A DNA stretch of 64,000 bases from NCBI RefSeq assembly GCF_002564465.1, contig NZ_NUUX01000021.1, positions 283,703 through 347,702 on the forward strand, in the 5' to 3' direction. Each line of letters starts with the position of its first letter. The stretch's first letter is position 1. The position numbers were made by a program, and so were the translations under genes. Under the pieces are notes generated by a model, which was not told where the DNA came from, did not search any database, and saw only the letters and a list, made by a program, of their open reading frames with translations. This DNA comes from Bacillus sp. AFS088145 (GTDB lineage Bacteria; Bacillota; Bacilli; Bacillales; Bacillaceae_G). Positions 55,598-64,000 of the stretch are shown piece after piece.

Positions 55598-56119
55598 ATG
55601 AATTTTAATCTTAAAGAAGCTATTGAAATTTTAGAAAGAACACCGGAATTATTAGAGTCTTTTTTAACTGGATTATCAGAATCTTGGTTACAGTGTAATG
55701 AAGGTGAGGGAACCTGGAATGCTTCTGAAGTAATCGACCATCTAATTGAGTGTGAAAAAACAAATTGGATTCCAAGGTTGAACTGCATGCTTGATAAAGA
55801 AGGAAACAATCATTTCCCGCCATTCGATCGTTTTTCGCATTTAAAAGAAAAACAAGAGAAATCAATAGAAGAAAGACTGCTTGAATTTAAGAATTTAAGA
55901 ACGGAAAATATTAAAAAGCTACAATTATTAGTGGACCCTAATAATCATCTAGAATTAGAAGGGATTCATCCTGACTTGGGCCCTGTTAAATTAAGAGAAT
56001 TATTATCCACTTTCGTCGTACATGATCTAACCCATATAACTCAAATTACAAGAGTGATGGCAAAAAGATACAAAACTGACGTAGGACCTTGGATTGTAAA
56101 TTTAAGTATATTAAAATAA
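55598..56119 (+). CDS. DinB family protein
   Basis: A 173-residue four-helix-bundle protein of the DinB/YfiT superfamily. Metal-ligand histidines are in EVIDHLIECE (about residue 48) and VVHDLTHITQI (His about 144 and 148), the usual triad. Many members are bacillithiol-dependent S-transferases; substrate unknown. GGGGAGG precedes the ATG. It is a single gene with its own terminator. Confidence 0.85.
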   Translation: MNFNLKEAIEILERTPELLESFLTGLSESWLQCNEGEGTWNASEVIDHLIECEKTNWIPRLNCMLDKEGNNHFPPFDRFSHLKEKQEKSIEERLLEFKNLRTENIKKLQLLVDPNNHLELEGIHPDLGPVKLRELLSTFVVHDLTHITQITRVMAKRYKTDVGPWIVNLSILK

Positions 56120-56150
56120 TAGCCAGTGTTTATAAAAAGGTATTAATTAT

Positions 56151-56176
56151 ACTCGGGGAATTCCGAGTTTTTTTAT
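56151..56176 (+). terminator. Terminator after the dinB-like gene
   Basis: ACTCGG and CCGAGT pair around GGAATT, followed by T7. Confidence 0.8.
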
Positions 56177-56244
56177 GTTAAAATATTATGTAAACTAAAG
56201 AGAAAATAGATTTTTAGTGTATTTAAAAAGGAGAGAAATTTAGG

Positions 56245-57075
56245 TTGGATATCATTCTACAAATTCTTATACTCATTAGTATAGGGCTTGCTGCAGGAAC
56301 AGTCGGATCATTGATTGGTTTAGGCGGAGGAATTATTATTGTTCCAATGCTACTGAATATTGATCACTTTTTATCCGCTTTTTCGACTGTACCAATTCAT
56401 GTTGCAGTTGGAACTTCACTGATTACAATTGTGTTTTCATCGCTTTCATCCACCCTTTCGTATCATAAGCAAAAACGAATCGATTATAAGAGTGGTATTT
56501 TATTTTTAATAGGTAGTGTTCCTGGTAGCTTACTAGGTACATACATCAATTCGCTTTTAAATACAGAGCGGTTTACTTTATTTTTTGGTATATTTTTAAT
56601 CTGTATATCAGTCTTTCTATTTGTTTCTTCAAAATTAAATAAAAAATCAAAGGAAGTACATAAAGGGATTATACGAACATATACAAATGATGAAGGCGAG
56701 GCATTTACATATAGCTATAGTCTTCCATTAGCGATTTCTTTGTCTATTTGTATCGGGATCATCTCAGGGTTATTTGGAATTGGTGGAGGCATATTGTTAG
56801 TACCAATGATGGCGTTTTTATTTGGTTTTCCACCTCAGTTAGCTGTTGCGACTTCAATGTTTGTCGTTATGTTTACAACTCTTGGAAGCTCGATTTCATA
56901 CATAACATTAGGAGAAGTAAATTTCTATTACATTCTTCTACTTATTCCTGGTGCATGGTTTGGTGGAAAAATTGGGGCATATATTAATCAAAAATTAAAA
57001 ACTGAAACAATCGCATTAATTTTAAGGTTAGTTGTGTTATTTTATGGCATAAAATTAATTATAGAAAATATTTAA
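56245..57075 (+). CDS. yunE: TauE/SafE-type sulfite exporter family protein (YunE-like)
   Basis: A 276-residue membrane protein with eight or so helices in two homologous halves, marked by GLGGGIIIVPM and GIGGGILLVPM. The family moves sulfite, sulfoacetate or similar anions; substrate unknown. It starts with TTG at 56245 behind AAAGGAGAG. Position before yunD matches B. subtilis yunE. It is 17 nt from yunD and probably co-transcribed. Confidence 0.85.
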   Translation: MDIILQILILISIGLAAGTVGSLIGLGGGIIIVPMLLNIDHFLSAFSTVPIHVAVGTSLITIVFSSLSSTLSYHKQKRIDYKSGILFLIGSVPGSLLGTYINSLLNTERFTLFFGIFLICISVFLFVSSKLNKKSKEVHKGIIRTYTNDEGEAFTYSYSLPLAISLSICIGIISGLFGIGGGILLVPMMAFLFGFPPQLAVATSMFVVMFTTLGSSISYITLGEVNFYYILLLIPGAWFGGKIGAYINQKLKTETIALILRLVVLFYGIKLIIENI

Positions 57076-57092
57076 AAAAGGATGGTGGAACA

Positions 57093-58496
57093 ATGGAAAC
57101 AAATCAAACTATAAATATTCGGTTGTTCCATACAAATGACATTCATAGCCATTTTGAAACGTGGCCAACAATTGTCGGTTTGTTGATGTCTAAAAGAGAG
57201 TTAGCTAAAGAAAAAGGTGAGGTCACACTTACTTTTGATATTGGAGATTTCGTTGATCGATTTCATCCAATTTCGGAGGCCACTTTAGGAAAAGGTAATG
57301 TGGAACTTTTAAATGATGCAAAGTTTGATGCAATTACAATAGGAAATAATGAAGGAATTACCTTATCAAAAGGTGAGTTGTTAAACCTTTACGAGGATGC
57401 AAAGTTTGATGTATTAGTTGGTAATTTAAACATTTCAGATGAAGGTACCGAGAGTTTTAGCAAGCCATTTGAAATATATGAAAAAAATGGAGTAAAGCTA
57501 GGAGTAATTGGTTTAACAGTCGCTTATCCTGTATTTTATGAAACGCTAGGTTGGAGTATAAATGATCCGTTTGAAATGTTAAATAACATATTGCCAATTG
57601 TCAAAGCGCAATCAGACATTGTCATTATACTTTCTCATTTAGGTATGAGAGACGATCAGAGAATCGCTGAACAATTTTCAGGAGTTGATATTATCTTAGG
57701 CGCACATACTCATCATTTATTTCCAAATGGGGAGTATGTTGGTGAAACTTTACTTTGTGGAACAGGAAAACACGGTAACTATTTAGGTGAGGTATTAATT
57801 ACTGTAAATAAAGAGACGAAAAGCATTATAAATACTGAAGCTTCAGTTACTGAAGTACATACAGTCCCAACATATTACCAAGATGAAATGACGAAAATGA
57901 TGTTGGCTAATTTAATGAGATTAAGTAAAGAAATTTTAAATGAACCAGTGACACAACTACCGAGTAACATGGGTGTAAATTGGTTTAAAGAAAGTCCATT
58001 ACTGAAATTATTAGCAAATGCACTTCGCCGATGGACTAAATCAGATATCAGTATACTAAATTCCGGTATTTTACTTGAAGGTTTAAACAATGGACTTGTT
58101 ACTAAGGGGGACATTCATCGGATTTGCCCACATCCTATTAATCCTTGTGTCGTTAATTTGTCTGGTGAGGAATTACTAATTGTTTTAAATCGTTGTGAAG
58201 AAAAAGAACTGACTCATCTAAAGATGAAAGGTTTTGGATTTAGAGGGAAAGTAATTGGAAAAATGGTTTACGATGGAATCACGATTGTTAATAAAGATAA
58301 GAAAAAGCATTTAAAAAAAGAGGATCTATTTATTAATGGTGAAATGTTAGATTTAAATCGAATGTATGCGATCGGAACTTTGGATTTATTTACGTTTGGT
58401 CATTTAATTCCTACAATTCGAGATGCTAGTCATAAAAGATTTTTTATGCCTGAATTTATACGTGATGTGTTATTTTCGGCTTTAAAAGATGTATAA
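57093..58496 (+). CDS. yunD: Metallophosphatase / 5'-nucleotidase family protein YunD
   Basis: A 467-residue protein with an N-terminal calcineurin-like domain (LFHTNDIHSHFE, DIGDFVDR, IGNNEG, ILSHLGMRDD, GAHTHH) and a C-terminal 5'-nucleotidase domain (about residues 290-467). All dimetal ligands are visible. No signal peptide, so it works inside the cell, probably as a nucleotide or pyrophosphate phosphohydrolase; exact substrate unknown. AAAGGATGGTGG precedes the ATG. Confidence 0.9.
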   Translation: METNQTINIRLFHTNDIHSHFETWPTIVGLLMSKRELAKEKGEVTLTFDIGDFVDRFHPISEATLGKGNVELLNDAKFDAITIGNNEGITLSKGELLNLYEDAKFDVLVGNLNISDEGTESFSKPFEIYEKNGVKLGVIGLTVAYPVFYETLGWSINDPFEMLNNILPIVKAQSDIVIILSHLGMRDDQRIAEQFSGVDIILGAHTHHLFPNGEYVGETLLCGTGKHGNYLGEVLITVNKETKSIINTEASVTEVHTVPTYYQDEMTKMMLANLMRLSKEILNEPVTQLPSNMGVNWFKESPLLKLLANALRRWTKSDISILNSGILLEGLNNGLVTKGDIHRICPHPINPCVVNLSGEELLIVLNRCEEKELTHLKMKGFGFRGKVIGKMVYDGITIVNKDKKKHLKKEDLFINGEMLDLNRMYAIGTLDLFTFGHLIPTIRDASHKRFFMPEFIRDVLFSALKDV

Positions 58497-58568
58497 AATT
58501 TATCAAGATTAGACAGGTTACACTTTTGTTTTTTTCTCATATTTTAGAATGAGAAAGGAGCGTTGAAC

Positions 58569-58871
58569 TTGATCAATTTAAGCCCAATTAAAATAGATTC
58601 TCATATATTTAATGCTGTTACAGTTTTACTTCCAAAAACTACATTATTAGTCGTTATGAATGATAACGGATATATTATGTGCGGAGCATTAGATGTAGCT
58701 TTATTAAATGAAAGATTGCGCGATCGTCAAATTATTGCAGGTCGAGCAGTTGGTGTAAAAACAATAGAAGAATTATTAAATGCGCCTTTAGAATCCATTA
58801 CTGTTGAAGCAGAAAAGTTAGGTATTCAAAAAGGAATGATTGGAAGAGACGCATTATTAAAGATGATATAA
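58569..58871 (+). CDS. yunC: YunC family protein (DUF1805)
   Basis: A 100-residue protein with the conserved NGYIMCGALDVALLNERL and AGRAVGVKTIEELL blocks of DUF1805/YunC. Structural homologues exist, but no function is established. GAAAGGAG is 9 nt before the TTG at 58569, giving the start Met-Ile-Asn-Leu; a TTG two codons earlier is only 3 nt away. Follows yunD as in B. subtilis. Confidence 0.88.
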   Translation: MINLSPIKIDSHIFNAVTVLLPKTTLLVVMNDNGYIMCGALDVALLNERLRDRQIIAGRAVGVKTIEELLNAPLESITVEAEKLGIQKGMIGRDALLKMI

Positions 58872-58876
58872 AAAAA

Positions 58877-58905
58877 GCCACTAAATTTTTTTAGTGGCTT
58901 CTTTG
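58877..58905 (+). terminator. Terminator of the yunEDC group
   Basis: GCCACTAAA pairs with TTTAGTGGC around TTTT, followed by a short T-rich stretch. Confidence 0.7.
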
Positions 58906-58996
58906 TAAATGAAGTCTAAAAAAATTGATTATTACAACGTATTAACTGGTATGAAGAGCCATATATTTAATTAAAAAATTGGTCAAGGAGAAAACA

Positions 58997-60121
58997 ATGA
59001 GAGTTGTTGAAGCATCAACGCTTGTTCCAGGTACGATCTTAAGAAAACCGGTTTATAATGAACATGGAAAAATGATCGTTAATGCAAATATTCCTTTAAC
59101 AGAAGAGATGATTAATCAAATACATAAATTAGCTATTCCATTTGTCTTAGTACATGCTCAATCATCAGAACATTTAAAGGGAATGACAATTATTTCAGAC
59201 GAACTTCGCATTGAAAACTCAAAAAAAATAGAAGATGCTTTTGTTAAATTAACTAGCGAAGATTTTTATTTAAGAGGGCTATCTTTAGAAAAAAACTCAT
59301 CTAGGTTTAAAGAAATTATAAAATCACTGCAATACGAATTATGGCAACAGAAGGATGTTTTATCTTTATTGATTGATGTATTACTATTTGATGAGTATCT
59401 CTTTACGCATTCTCTAAATGTGGCTATGTATTCTTTAGGAATTGGAACGGCATTAGATTTAAGTAAAATCCAACTTAATTTACTTGGATTGGGTGCACTT
59501 TTACATGATGTCGGGAAGATGGCCATACCAAAAAAGATTTTAAATAAACAGGACCGTTTAACTGAAGATGAATATGCATTCATTAAACAACATACAATTG
59601 CTGGATACGATATGATACGACAAGTACCTTCTATTCATCCAATTGTTGCGGACTGTGCATTACAGCATCATGAAAGGATCAATGGGAGCGGCTATCCAAA
59701 AGGTTTATTTGGTGAGGAAATGCATCTTTTCTCAAAGATTATTGGGATTGCCGACTTTTTTGATGCTGTTACTTCAAATCGAGTATATCGACAAGCTATG
59801 CTCCCGCATGAAGGTTTAACTTTATTAATGAGTGGTAGTGATAAATTATACGATGCGAAATTAATCAGCATATTTAGCGATCTACTAACCATTTATCCAA
59901 CGGGATTACACGTAAAATTGAGTGATGGTAGACAGGGAATCGTTTTTAGTCAAAATGATGCTTCTACAGATCGTCCAGTTGTGCTGATAATTGAGGAAAA
60001 CAGAAGGAAATTAAGTATTCCTTATGAAGTGAATTTATATAATGAGTTGAAATTAGAGATTATCGAGTGTGATCAAATAATAAAAAAAGCGATTTTGAAT
60101 TGTGCAAATCCATTAGAATGA
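58997..60121 (+). CDS. HD-GYP domain protein, probable c-di-GMP phosphodiesterase
   Basis: A 374-residue protein: an N-terminal domain (about residues 1-100; VPGTILRKPVYNEHGK) and an HD-GYP domain (about 125-310). The metal-binding and signature motifs are intact: LLHDVGKMAIP, IKQHTIAGYD, HHERINGSGYPKGL and IADFFDAVTSNRVYRQ. Such proteins hydrolyse cyclic di-GMP to GMP or pGpG. AAGGAG is 6 nt before the ATG at 58997. It lies between yunC and yunB, which are adjacent in B. subtilis, so it is an insertion or a loss there. Signal input is not apparent. Confidence 0.9.
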   Translation: MRVVEASTLVPGTILRKPVYNEHGKMIVNANIPLTEEMINQIHKLAIPFVLVHAQSSEHLKGMTIISDELRIENSKKIEDAFVKLTSEDFYLRGLSLEKNSSRFKEIIKSLQYELWQQKDVLSLLIDVLLFDEYLFTHSLNVAMYSLGIGTALDLSKIQLNLLGLGALLHDVGKMAIPKKILNKQDRLTEDEYAFIKQHTIAGYDMIRQVPSIHPIVADCALQHHERINGSGYPKGLFGEEMHLFSKIIGIADFFDAVTSNRVYRQAMLPHEGLTLLMSGSDKLYDAKLISIFSDLLTIYPTGLHVKLSDGRQGIVFSQNDASTDRPVVLIIEENRRKLSIPYEVNLYNELKLEIIECDQIIKKAILNCANPLE

Positions 60122-60166
60122 ACAGGCATTGACATGCATACCCATTAGTAAGGGGGCATGGATACG

Positions 60167-61003
60167 ATGAAGAGATTTAAGTACAGACGTGTTCCAAAAA
60201 ATAAATACTTTGTTTCAAAAAGAAAATCTTTCGGCGGATTTAAAACTGATTCAACTCAAATAACACAAACAATTCGTAATATATTTCCAAATAAATATGT
60301 AGTTATTTGTATTGTTCTATTATTTTTTTCCTTATATGCTTTTTGGGAAATTGATAAAATTTTCACTCCAACGATCTTAAAATATTCTGAGAAACAAACA
60401 AGACGAATTGCTTCTTTAGTAATCAATGAAGCGTATGAATCGGCATCTAAGGAACTGCAAGGGCAGGATATTATAATTCGGGATGTTGATGAGAATGGTA
60501 AGGCGATAATAAGTACGAATACATATTTAATCAATAAAATAATTGGTTCTACTACTCAGCATGTTGAAGAAAATATACGGAGAGTTGAAAATGGGGATTT
60601 ATCATTTTTATCTTTATCAAAAGCAGAAATGAAGAAAATGAAGGCGAATCATGAGGGGCTTTATTTAAAAGTACCGATTGGGGTCGTTACTAATACAGTA
60701 CTTTTAGGGAAACTTGGACCTACTATACCAGTTCGCTTTTCTGTAGTCGGTGATGCAGTGGCTAATGTTACACAAGAAGTTAAGCCATTTGGATTTGATA
60801 ATTCTGTAGTCGAAATTATTATGAATGTAGAAGTAAATATGAATGTAATTATCCCGTTTAGTACAAAATCAACAAAGGTGAAAGTAGAAGTCCCAATTGC
60901 TACAGAAATTATCGATGGGGAAGTTCCAAGTTATATTCCATTTACTCCAAATACTCAGGCTAATTCCATCAAACACAAAAGGAAAAAAATAAATTTAAAA
61001 TAG
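60167..61003 (+). CDS. yunB: Sporulation protein YunB
   Basis: A 278-residue sporulation protein known from Bacillus as sigma-E dependent. One membrane helix near the N-terminus (about residues 40-65) is followed by a large extracytoplasmic part with ASLVINEAYESA, VGVVTNTVLLGKLGPTIPVRF and VEVNMNVIIPFSTKSTKVKVEVPIATEIIDGEVPSY (several blocks). GGGGG lies about 10 nt before the ATG at 60167; the ATG at 60158 is too close. A sigma-E promoter was not located. Confidence 0.88.
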   Translation: MKRFKYRRVPKNKYFVSKRKSFGGFKTDSTQITQTIRNIFPNKYVVICIVLLFFSLYAFWEIDKIFTPTILKYSEKQTRRIASLVINEAYESASKELQGQDIIIRDVDENGKAIISTNTYLINKIIGSTTQHVEENIRRVENGDLSFLSLSKAEMKKMKANHEGLYLKVPIGVVTNTVLLGKLGPTIPVRFSVVGDAVANVTQEVKPFGFDNSVVEIIMNVEVNMNVIIPFSTKSTKVKVEVPIATEIIDGEVPSYIPFTPNTQANSIKHKRKKINLK

Positions 61004-61043
61004 AGCAGACTAACTTAGTATACTAGGATTAGTCTGCTTTTTC
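61004..61043. terminator. Terminator between yunB and lytH
   Basis: AGCAGACTAA pairs with TTAGTCTGCT, with extra partial pairing in the loop, followed by TTTTTC. Confidence 0.8.
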
Positions 61044-61092
61044 TCATTACTGGTTTCAATTTACCTGAAATTTGCCAATCGGTGAGATTTCT

Positions 61093-62085
61093 TTATTTGT
61101 TTCTATCCTGACGCTCCCAAAGACGTAATTTTGGATAAGGATCAAAAGACCACTCTGAATAACCATTGTCTTTGTAAATACCATAGTGCAAATGTGGAGG
61201 GAATTTTCCAGATGTCCCTGGAGGTCCATATCCAGTACTTCCAACATAGCCAATAAGTGTTCCTGGCTCTACTACTTGCCCTCTTTGAAGGTCTTTGTTA
61301 AAGCCACCTAGATGAGCGTAGTAATGATAATTATTATATAAGTCTCGAATTCCGATTCTCCATCCTCCAATTCGATTCCAGCCCTTTGTCTCAATAACTC
61401 CATAGCATGTAGACCTTACAGGAGTACCATAATTTGCAAAAATATCAGTACCTTCATGAACTCTTCGTCCACCAAAGCTTCGAGGTGCACCCCATGTACT
61501 ACGATAACTATGTGTACTGCGAATTGGTAATGGGAAGGCATTACCTTCTATATTTAATTTTCCGTAATATTGATACAAACTAGCGTATTCATCGATAATA
61601 TCAACAGTTATTGCTCTTTGGTAGTAATCCCATAGCATCATTCGAATATACTGCCTGGATGGGCCATAGAAATGTAATCGATGAATGAAAGTGTACAGAA
61701 TATCCTCATCATCATCTAATGAAGCTTTTCCATCATTATTCCCATCTAAACCAATGCCGCTAAATAAATGGATAGTAGGAGCGTATGTGTCTTTCTTAAC
61801 CGGATTTGATAGGCCGCTCCAATCCTCTGGTTTGATATAGATCGAAAGGACCCCATTTTCGCGTTTTGGTATATCGTTCCTTACACTCCGTACATTTCGT
61901 TCATAAGTATCTATAGCTGCAAAGTAATACCAAGGGATAAAAGTTAACGTTTCACCTTTTTTATATAAGGCCATTCGTTCTTTATTAAGCTGAGCTTGAT
62001 CAATTTCTTCTGCATTTGTAAATGATGGCATTATGAAGATAACCACCATACAAAAAAGTACAATTATTTTTTTCAAATCCATCAT
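61093..62085 (-). CDS. lytH: LytH, sporulation M23 peptidase
   Basis: L-Ala-D-Glu endopeptidase of the LytM (M23) type that trims spore cortex peptidoglycan. The 330-residue protein has a signal peptide or anchor (about residues 1-25), a long middle region and the C-terminal M23 domain: HEGTDIF (Zn ligands His and Asp), YYAHLGGF and PPHLHYGIYK (HxH). Corresponds to B. subtilis LytH (YunA), 326 residues. A second Met follows at the next codon but one, so the start is uncertain by 1-2 codons. Divergent from lipA. Confidence 0.92.
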   Translation of the reverse strand: MMDLKKIIVLFCMVVIFIMPSFTNAEEIDQAQLNKERMALYKKGETLTFIPWYYFAAIDTYERNVRSVRNDIPKRENGVLSIYIKPEDWSGLSNPVKKDTYAPTIHLFSGIGLDGNNDGKASLDDDEDILYTFIHRLHFYGPSRQYIRMMLWDYYQRAITVDIIDEYASLYQYYGKLNIEGNAFPLPIRSTHSYRSTWGAPRSFGGRRVHEGTDIFANYGTPVRSTCYGVIETKGWNRIGGWRIGIRDLYNNYHYYAHLGGFNKDLQRGQVVEPGTLIGYVGSTGYGPPGTSGKFPPHLHYGIYKDNGYSEWSFDPYPKLRLWERQDRNK

Positions 62086-62268
62086 CCTTTAAATTGATTT
62101 ACATCTATAGTTTGGTTAAAGGAGCGACTTTCATAAATGGAAATTATAGGGATAATAGGGATAATCAAACGAAAGTTTTTCATATCCGCGAAAAATGTAG
62201 TAATATATAAACTATTGGAAGAGAAAATGAAATATGTCGTAAACGAATAAACGTTGGAGGAATTTCAA

Positions 62269-63153
62269 ATGGCATCAAAAAAAGAAGAATATTTGAGAAA
62301 GCCCGAGTGGCTAAAAATAAAATTAAACACAAATGAATCTTACACAGAATTAAAGAAAATGATGCGATCTAAAAATCTTCACACTGTTTGTGAAGAAGCA
62401 CGTTGTCCAAATATCCATGAATGTTGGGCAGTTAGAAAAACAGCTACATTTATGATCCTAGGTGCGGTTTGTACTCGTGCATGTCGTTTTTGTGCAGTTA
62501 AAACGGGTTTACCAACTGAGCTTGATCTACAAGAACCAGTTCGTGTTGCTGAATCAGTAACACAAATGAATTTAAAGCACGTAGTAATTACAGCGGTTGC
62601 TCGTGATGACTTAAGAGACGGTGGAGCAGCTGTATTTGCAGAAACTGTTAGAGAAGTTAGAAAAGCAAATCCATTTACTACAATTGAAGTTTTACCATCT
62701 GATATGGGTGGGAAATTTGAAAACCTTAAAATGTTAATGGATGCGAAACCAGATATTATGAACCATAATATTGAAACAGTTAGAGAGTTGACTCCACGTG
62801 TTCGTGCAAGAGCTACGTATGAAAGATCACTTGAATTTTTACGTAGAGCAAAAGAAATTAACCCTAGCATCCCTACAAAATCAAGCATCATGCTTGGATT
62901 AGGTGAAACAAATGAACAAATTTACGAAGCAATGGATGATTTACGTGCTGCAGGTGTAAATATCATTACATTAGGTCAATATTTACAACCAACGAAAACT
63001 CATTTAACTGTAAAAAAATACTATACTCCTGACGAGTTTGCAGCCCTAAAAGAAATTGCTTTAGGAAAAGGTTTCTCACACTGTGAGGCTGGTCCTCTAG
63101 TTCGTTCATCATACCATGCTGACGAACAAGTAGAAGCTGCTAAACAAGCATAA
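62269..63153 (+). CDS. lipA: Lipoyl synthase
   Basis: Radical SAM enzyme that inserts two sulfurs into octanoyl groups to make lipoyl cofactors, such as that on GcvH. The 294-residue protein has both cluster motifs: auxiliary cluster cysteines in [12 protein letters not shown] (about residues 39-50) and the radical SAM CxxxCxxC in CTRACRFC, plus the C-terminal Ser in VRSSYHADE that ligates the auxiliary cluster. GGAGG supports the ATG at 62269. Equals B. subtilis YutB. Confidence 0.97.
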   Translation: MASKKEEYLRKPEWLKIKLNTNESYTELKKMMRSKNLHTVCEEARCPNIHECWAVRKTATFMILGAVCTRACRFCAVKTGLPTELDLQEPVRVAESVTQMNLKHVVITAVARDDLRDGGAAVFAETVREVRKANPFTTIEVLPSDMGGKFENLKMLMDAKPDIMNHNIETVRELTPRVRARATYERSLEFLRRAKEINPSIPTKSSIMLGLGETNEQIYEAMDDLRAAGVNIITLGQYLQPTKTHLTVKKYYTPDEFAALKEIALGKGFSHCEAGPLVRSSYHADEQVEAAKQA

Positions 63154-63155
63154 TA

Positions 63156-63182
63156 AAAAGCACTAGCTTAAGCTAATGCTTT
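63156..63182 (+). terminator. Terminator-like hairpin 1 after lipA
   Basis: AAAAGCACTAGCTTA pairs with TAAGCTAATGCTTT, but no T-run follows. Its left arm is identical over 12 nt to that of the next hairpin. Confidence 0.6.
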
Positions 63183-63212
63183 CAGACTGAAAATCAAATT
63201 ATTTGTATATGT

Positions 63213-63247
63213 AAAAGCACTAGCCCATGCTAGTGCTTTTATTTTTT
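63213..63247. terminator. Terminator hairpin 2 between lipA and yutC
   Basis: AAAAGCACTAGC pairs perfectly with GCTAGTGCTTTT around CCAT, followed by TTTTTT; it serves lipA and, on the other strand, yutC. Confidence 0.85.
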
Positions 63248-63857
63248 ACTTTGAAATCTGGTCAAAATGCATGCTTTGTTTATCCACATCAAAACCTGAA
63301 GCTAAATCTTTTATTTGTTGCTCTAATTGGCCATCATTAAGCTGACCATATTTATTTAGGTCCTCAATATTATTAATATTTTTTATTGAATTCGAAGTAA
63401 AGATATGATAATAACTAGGAAGCGCTGATTGAGCAGTTTTTTCAACTTGCTTTCTAGCTAGTTTTTTATCACCATCTGATCGATAAGCAATCAATACTTC
63501 TTGGTCTGTAACTAGTGTAGCTGCATCGTCTATATCAGGAAGCTTTACAACTAAATAAGAAATGAATTTTGACACTTCTTGTTTATCAATAGTTAATGTA
63601 TAATCACCATCTTTACCTAAAACATCTTGCTTTTGTAGTCTAGAAAAGCCATAATCTTTGTAAGAGTTATTTGACATTTTAGCATTTACATCGCCTAAAT
63701 CCATCGGCTTTGTATTTAATTGTTTAGGTGTTGGATTTGTTCGATGTTCATTTTTATATGTCACGTCCTCATAATCGAATTGTCTGGAATGACTTGGACC
63801 GAATGAACATCCTGTTAATAAAAATAAGGTTAATAAACAAACTAAATATTTCCGCAT
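63246..63857 (-). CDS. yutC: YhcN/YlaJ family sporulation lipoprotein (YutC)
   Basis: A 203-residue exported lipoprotein. The signal peptide ends in the lipobox LTGC (about residues 15-18). The rest matches the YhcN/YlaJ sporulation-lipoprotein family, with DAATLVTDQEVLIAYRSDGDK. AAAGGTGG lies 8 nt before the ATG at 63857; the GTG at 63869 overlaps that site. It probably belongs to the spore surface or germination layer; role unproven. yutC beside lipA agrees with B. subtilis. Confidence 0.85.
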   Translation of the reverse strand: MRKYLVCLLTLFLLTGCSFGPSHSRQFDYEDVTYKNEHRTNPTPKQLNTKPMDLGDVNAKMSNNSYKDYGFSRLQKQDVLGKDGDYTLTIDKQEVSKFISYLVVKLPDIDDAATLVTDQEVLIAYRSDGDKKLARKQVEKTAQSALPSYYHIFTSNSIKNINNIEDLNKYGQLNDGQLEQQIKDLASGFDVDKQSMHFDQISK

Positions 63858-63948
63858 ATTAAATACCACCTTTTAATAATCATTGTAAAATTAGTATGCC
63901 AAAATATTAGTTACATATTTATGGGAGTAAAAGGAAGGAGAATACAAA

Positions 63949-64000
63949 TTGGTTTGCATACAGAATATTTGCTATGAAGTAGTTGAAGATTACCGTGAAG
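63949..64000 (+). CDS. yutD: YutD family protein, 5' end only
   Basis: Seventeen codons before the window ends. AAGGAAGGAG lies 7 nt before a TTG at 63949, opening a frame beginning MVCIQNICYEVVEDYRE. Position next to yutC and the Cys-Tyr-Glu-type start agree with YutD. Partial; function unknown. Confidence 0.6.
   Translation, partial: MVCIQNICYEVVEDYRE

Overview
The window is chromosomal DNA from a low-GC, endospore-forming member of the Bacillaceae. Evidence for this: AT-rich sequence with strong GGAGG-type ribosome binding sites and many TTG/GTG starts; sporulation genes (YtaF-like, YunB, LytH, YutC, YuzL); sufCDSUB gene order; an S-box (SAM-I) leader before metNPQ; and a perfect Bacillus-type FadR operator before fadNAE. 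From about 24.5 kb rightwards the order follows, with local inversions and insertions, the Bacillus subtilis yus/yur/yun/yut region. The genus cannot be fixed from sequence alone.

Layout. 0-8 kb: tatC, a YtaF-like membrane protein, a COG4705 membrane protein, an LD-carboxypeptidase-like enzyme, a Nudix hydrolase, a type I methionine aminopeptidase, a VOC protein, and an ABC-F ATPase preceded by a leader peptide and an intrinsic terminator. 8-11 kb: a Gly/Pro/His-rich repeat protein, a Gfo/Idh/MocA oxidoreductase, a LOG-type phosphoribohydrolase and a small membrane protein. 11-17 kb: two ABC export modules, the second divergent from its own TetR regulator, with matching palindromes between them. 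17-19.6 kb: a kynurenine operon (kynU-kynB-kynA) turning tryptophan into anthranilate. 19.6-24.3 kb: a CDF metal exporter, a second bcr-like ABC pair with a GDSL hydrolase, and a formate/nitrite-type channel.

24.5-32 kb: yusU, proline dehydrogenase, yuzL and the fatty-acid beta-oxidation operon fadN-fadA-fadE. 32-33.4 kb: a scar where two broken genes meet head to head. 33.7-39 kb: yusI, gcvH, yusF, yusE, yusD, then the SAM riboswitch and metNPQ methionine importer. 39-48 kb: a D-2-hydroxyacid dehydrogenase and an accessory block with dltXABCD (teichoic acid D-alanylation), a divergent penicillin-binding-type serine hydrolase, a DUF3298 secreted protein and two copies of one intergenic repeat. 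48-54 kb: sufCDSUB (Fe-S assembly). 54-55 kb: a decayed SLC13-type permease. 55.6-64 kb: a DinB-like protein, then yunE, yunD, yunC, an HD-GYP gene, yunB, lytH, lipA, yutC and the start of yutD.

The most unusual features are the attenuator-like ABC-F leader, two intergenic arrays of about 21-bp degenerate repeats (one carrying DnaA-box-like sequences), a full and an internally deleted copy of a structured repeat, the head-to-head pseudogene scar, and a short tryptophan-dioxygenase-like KynA. No CRISPR array, complete insertion sequence, rRNA or tRNA gene was recognised.
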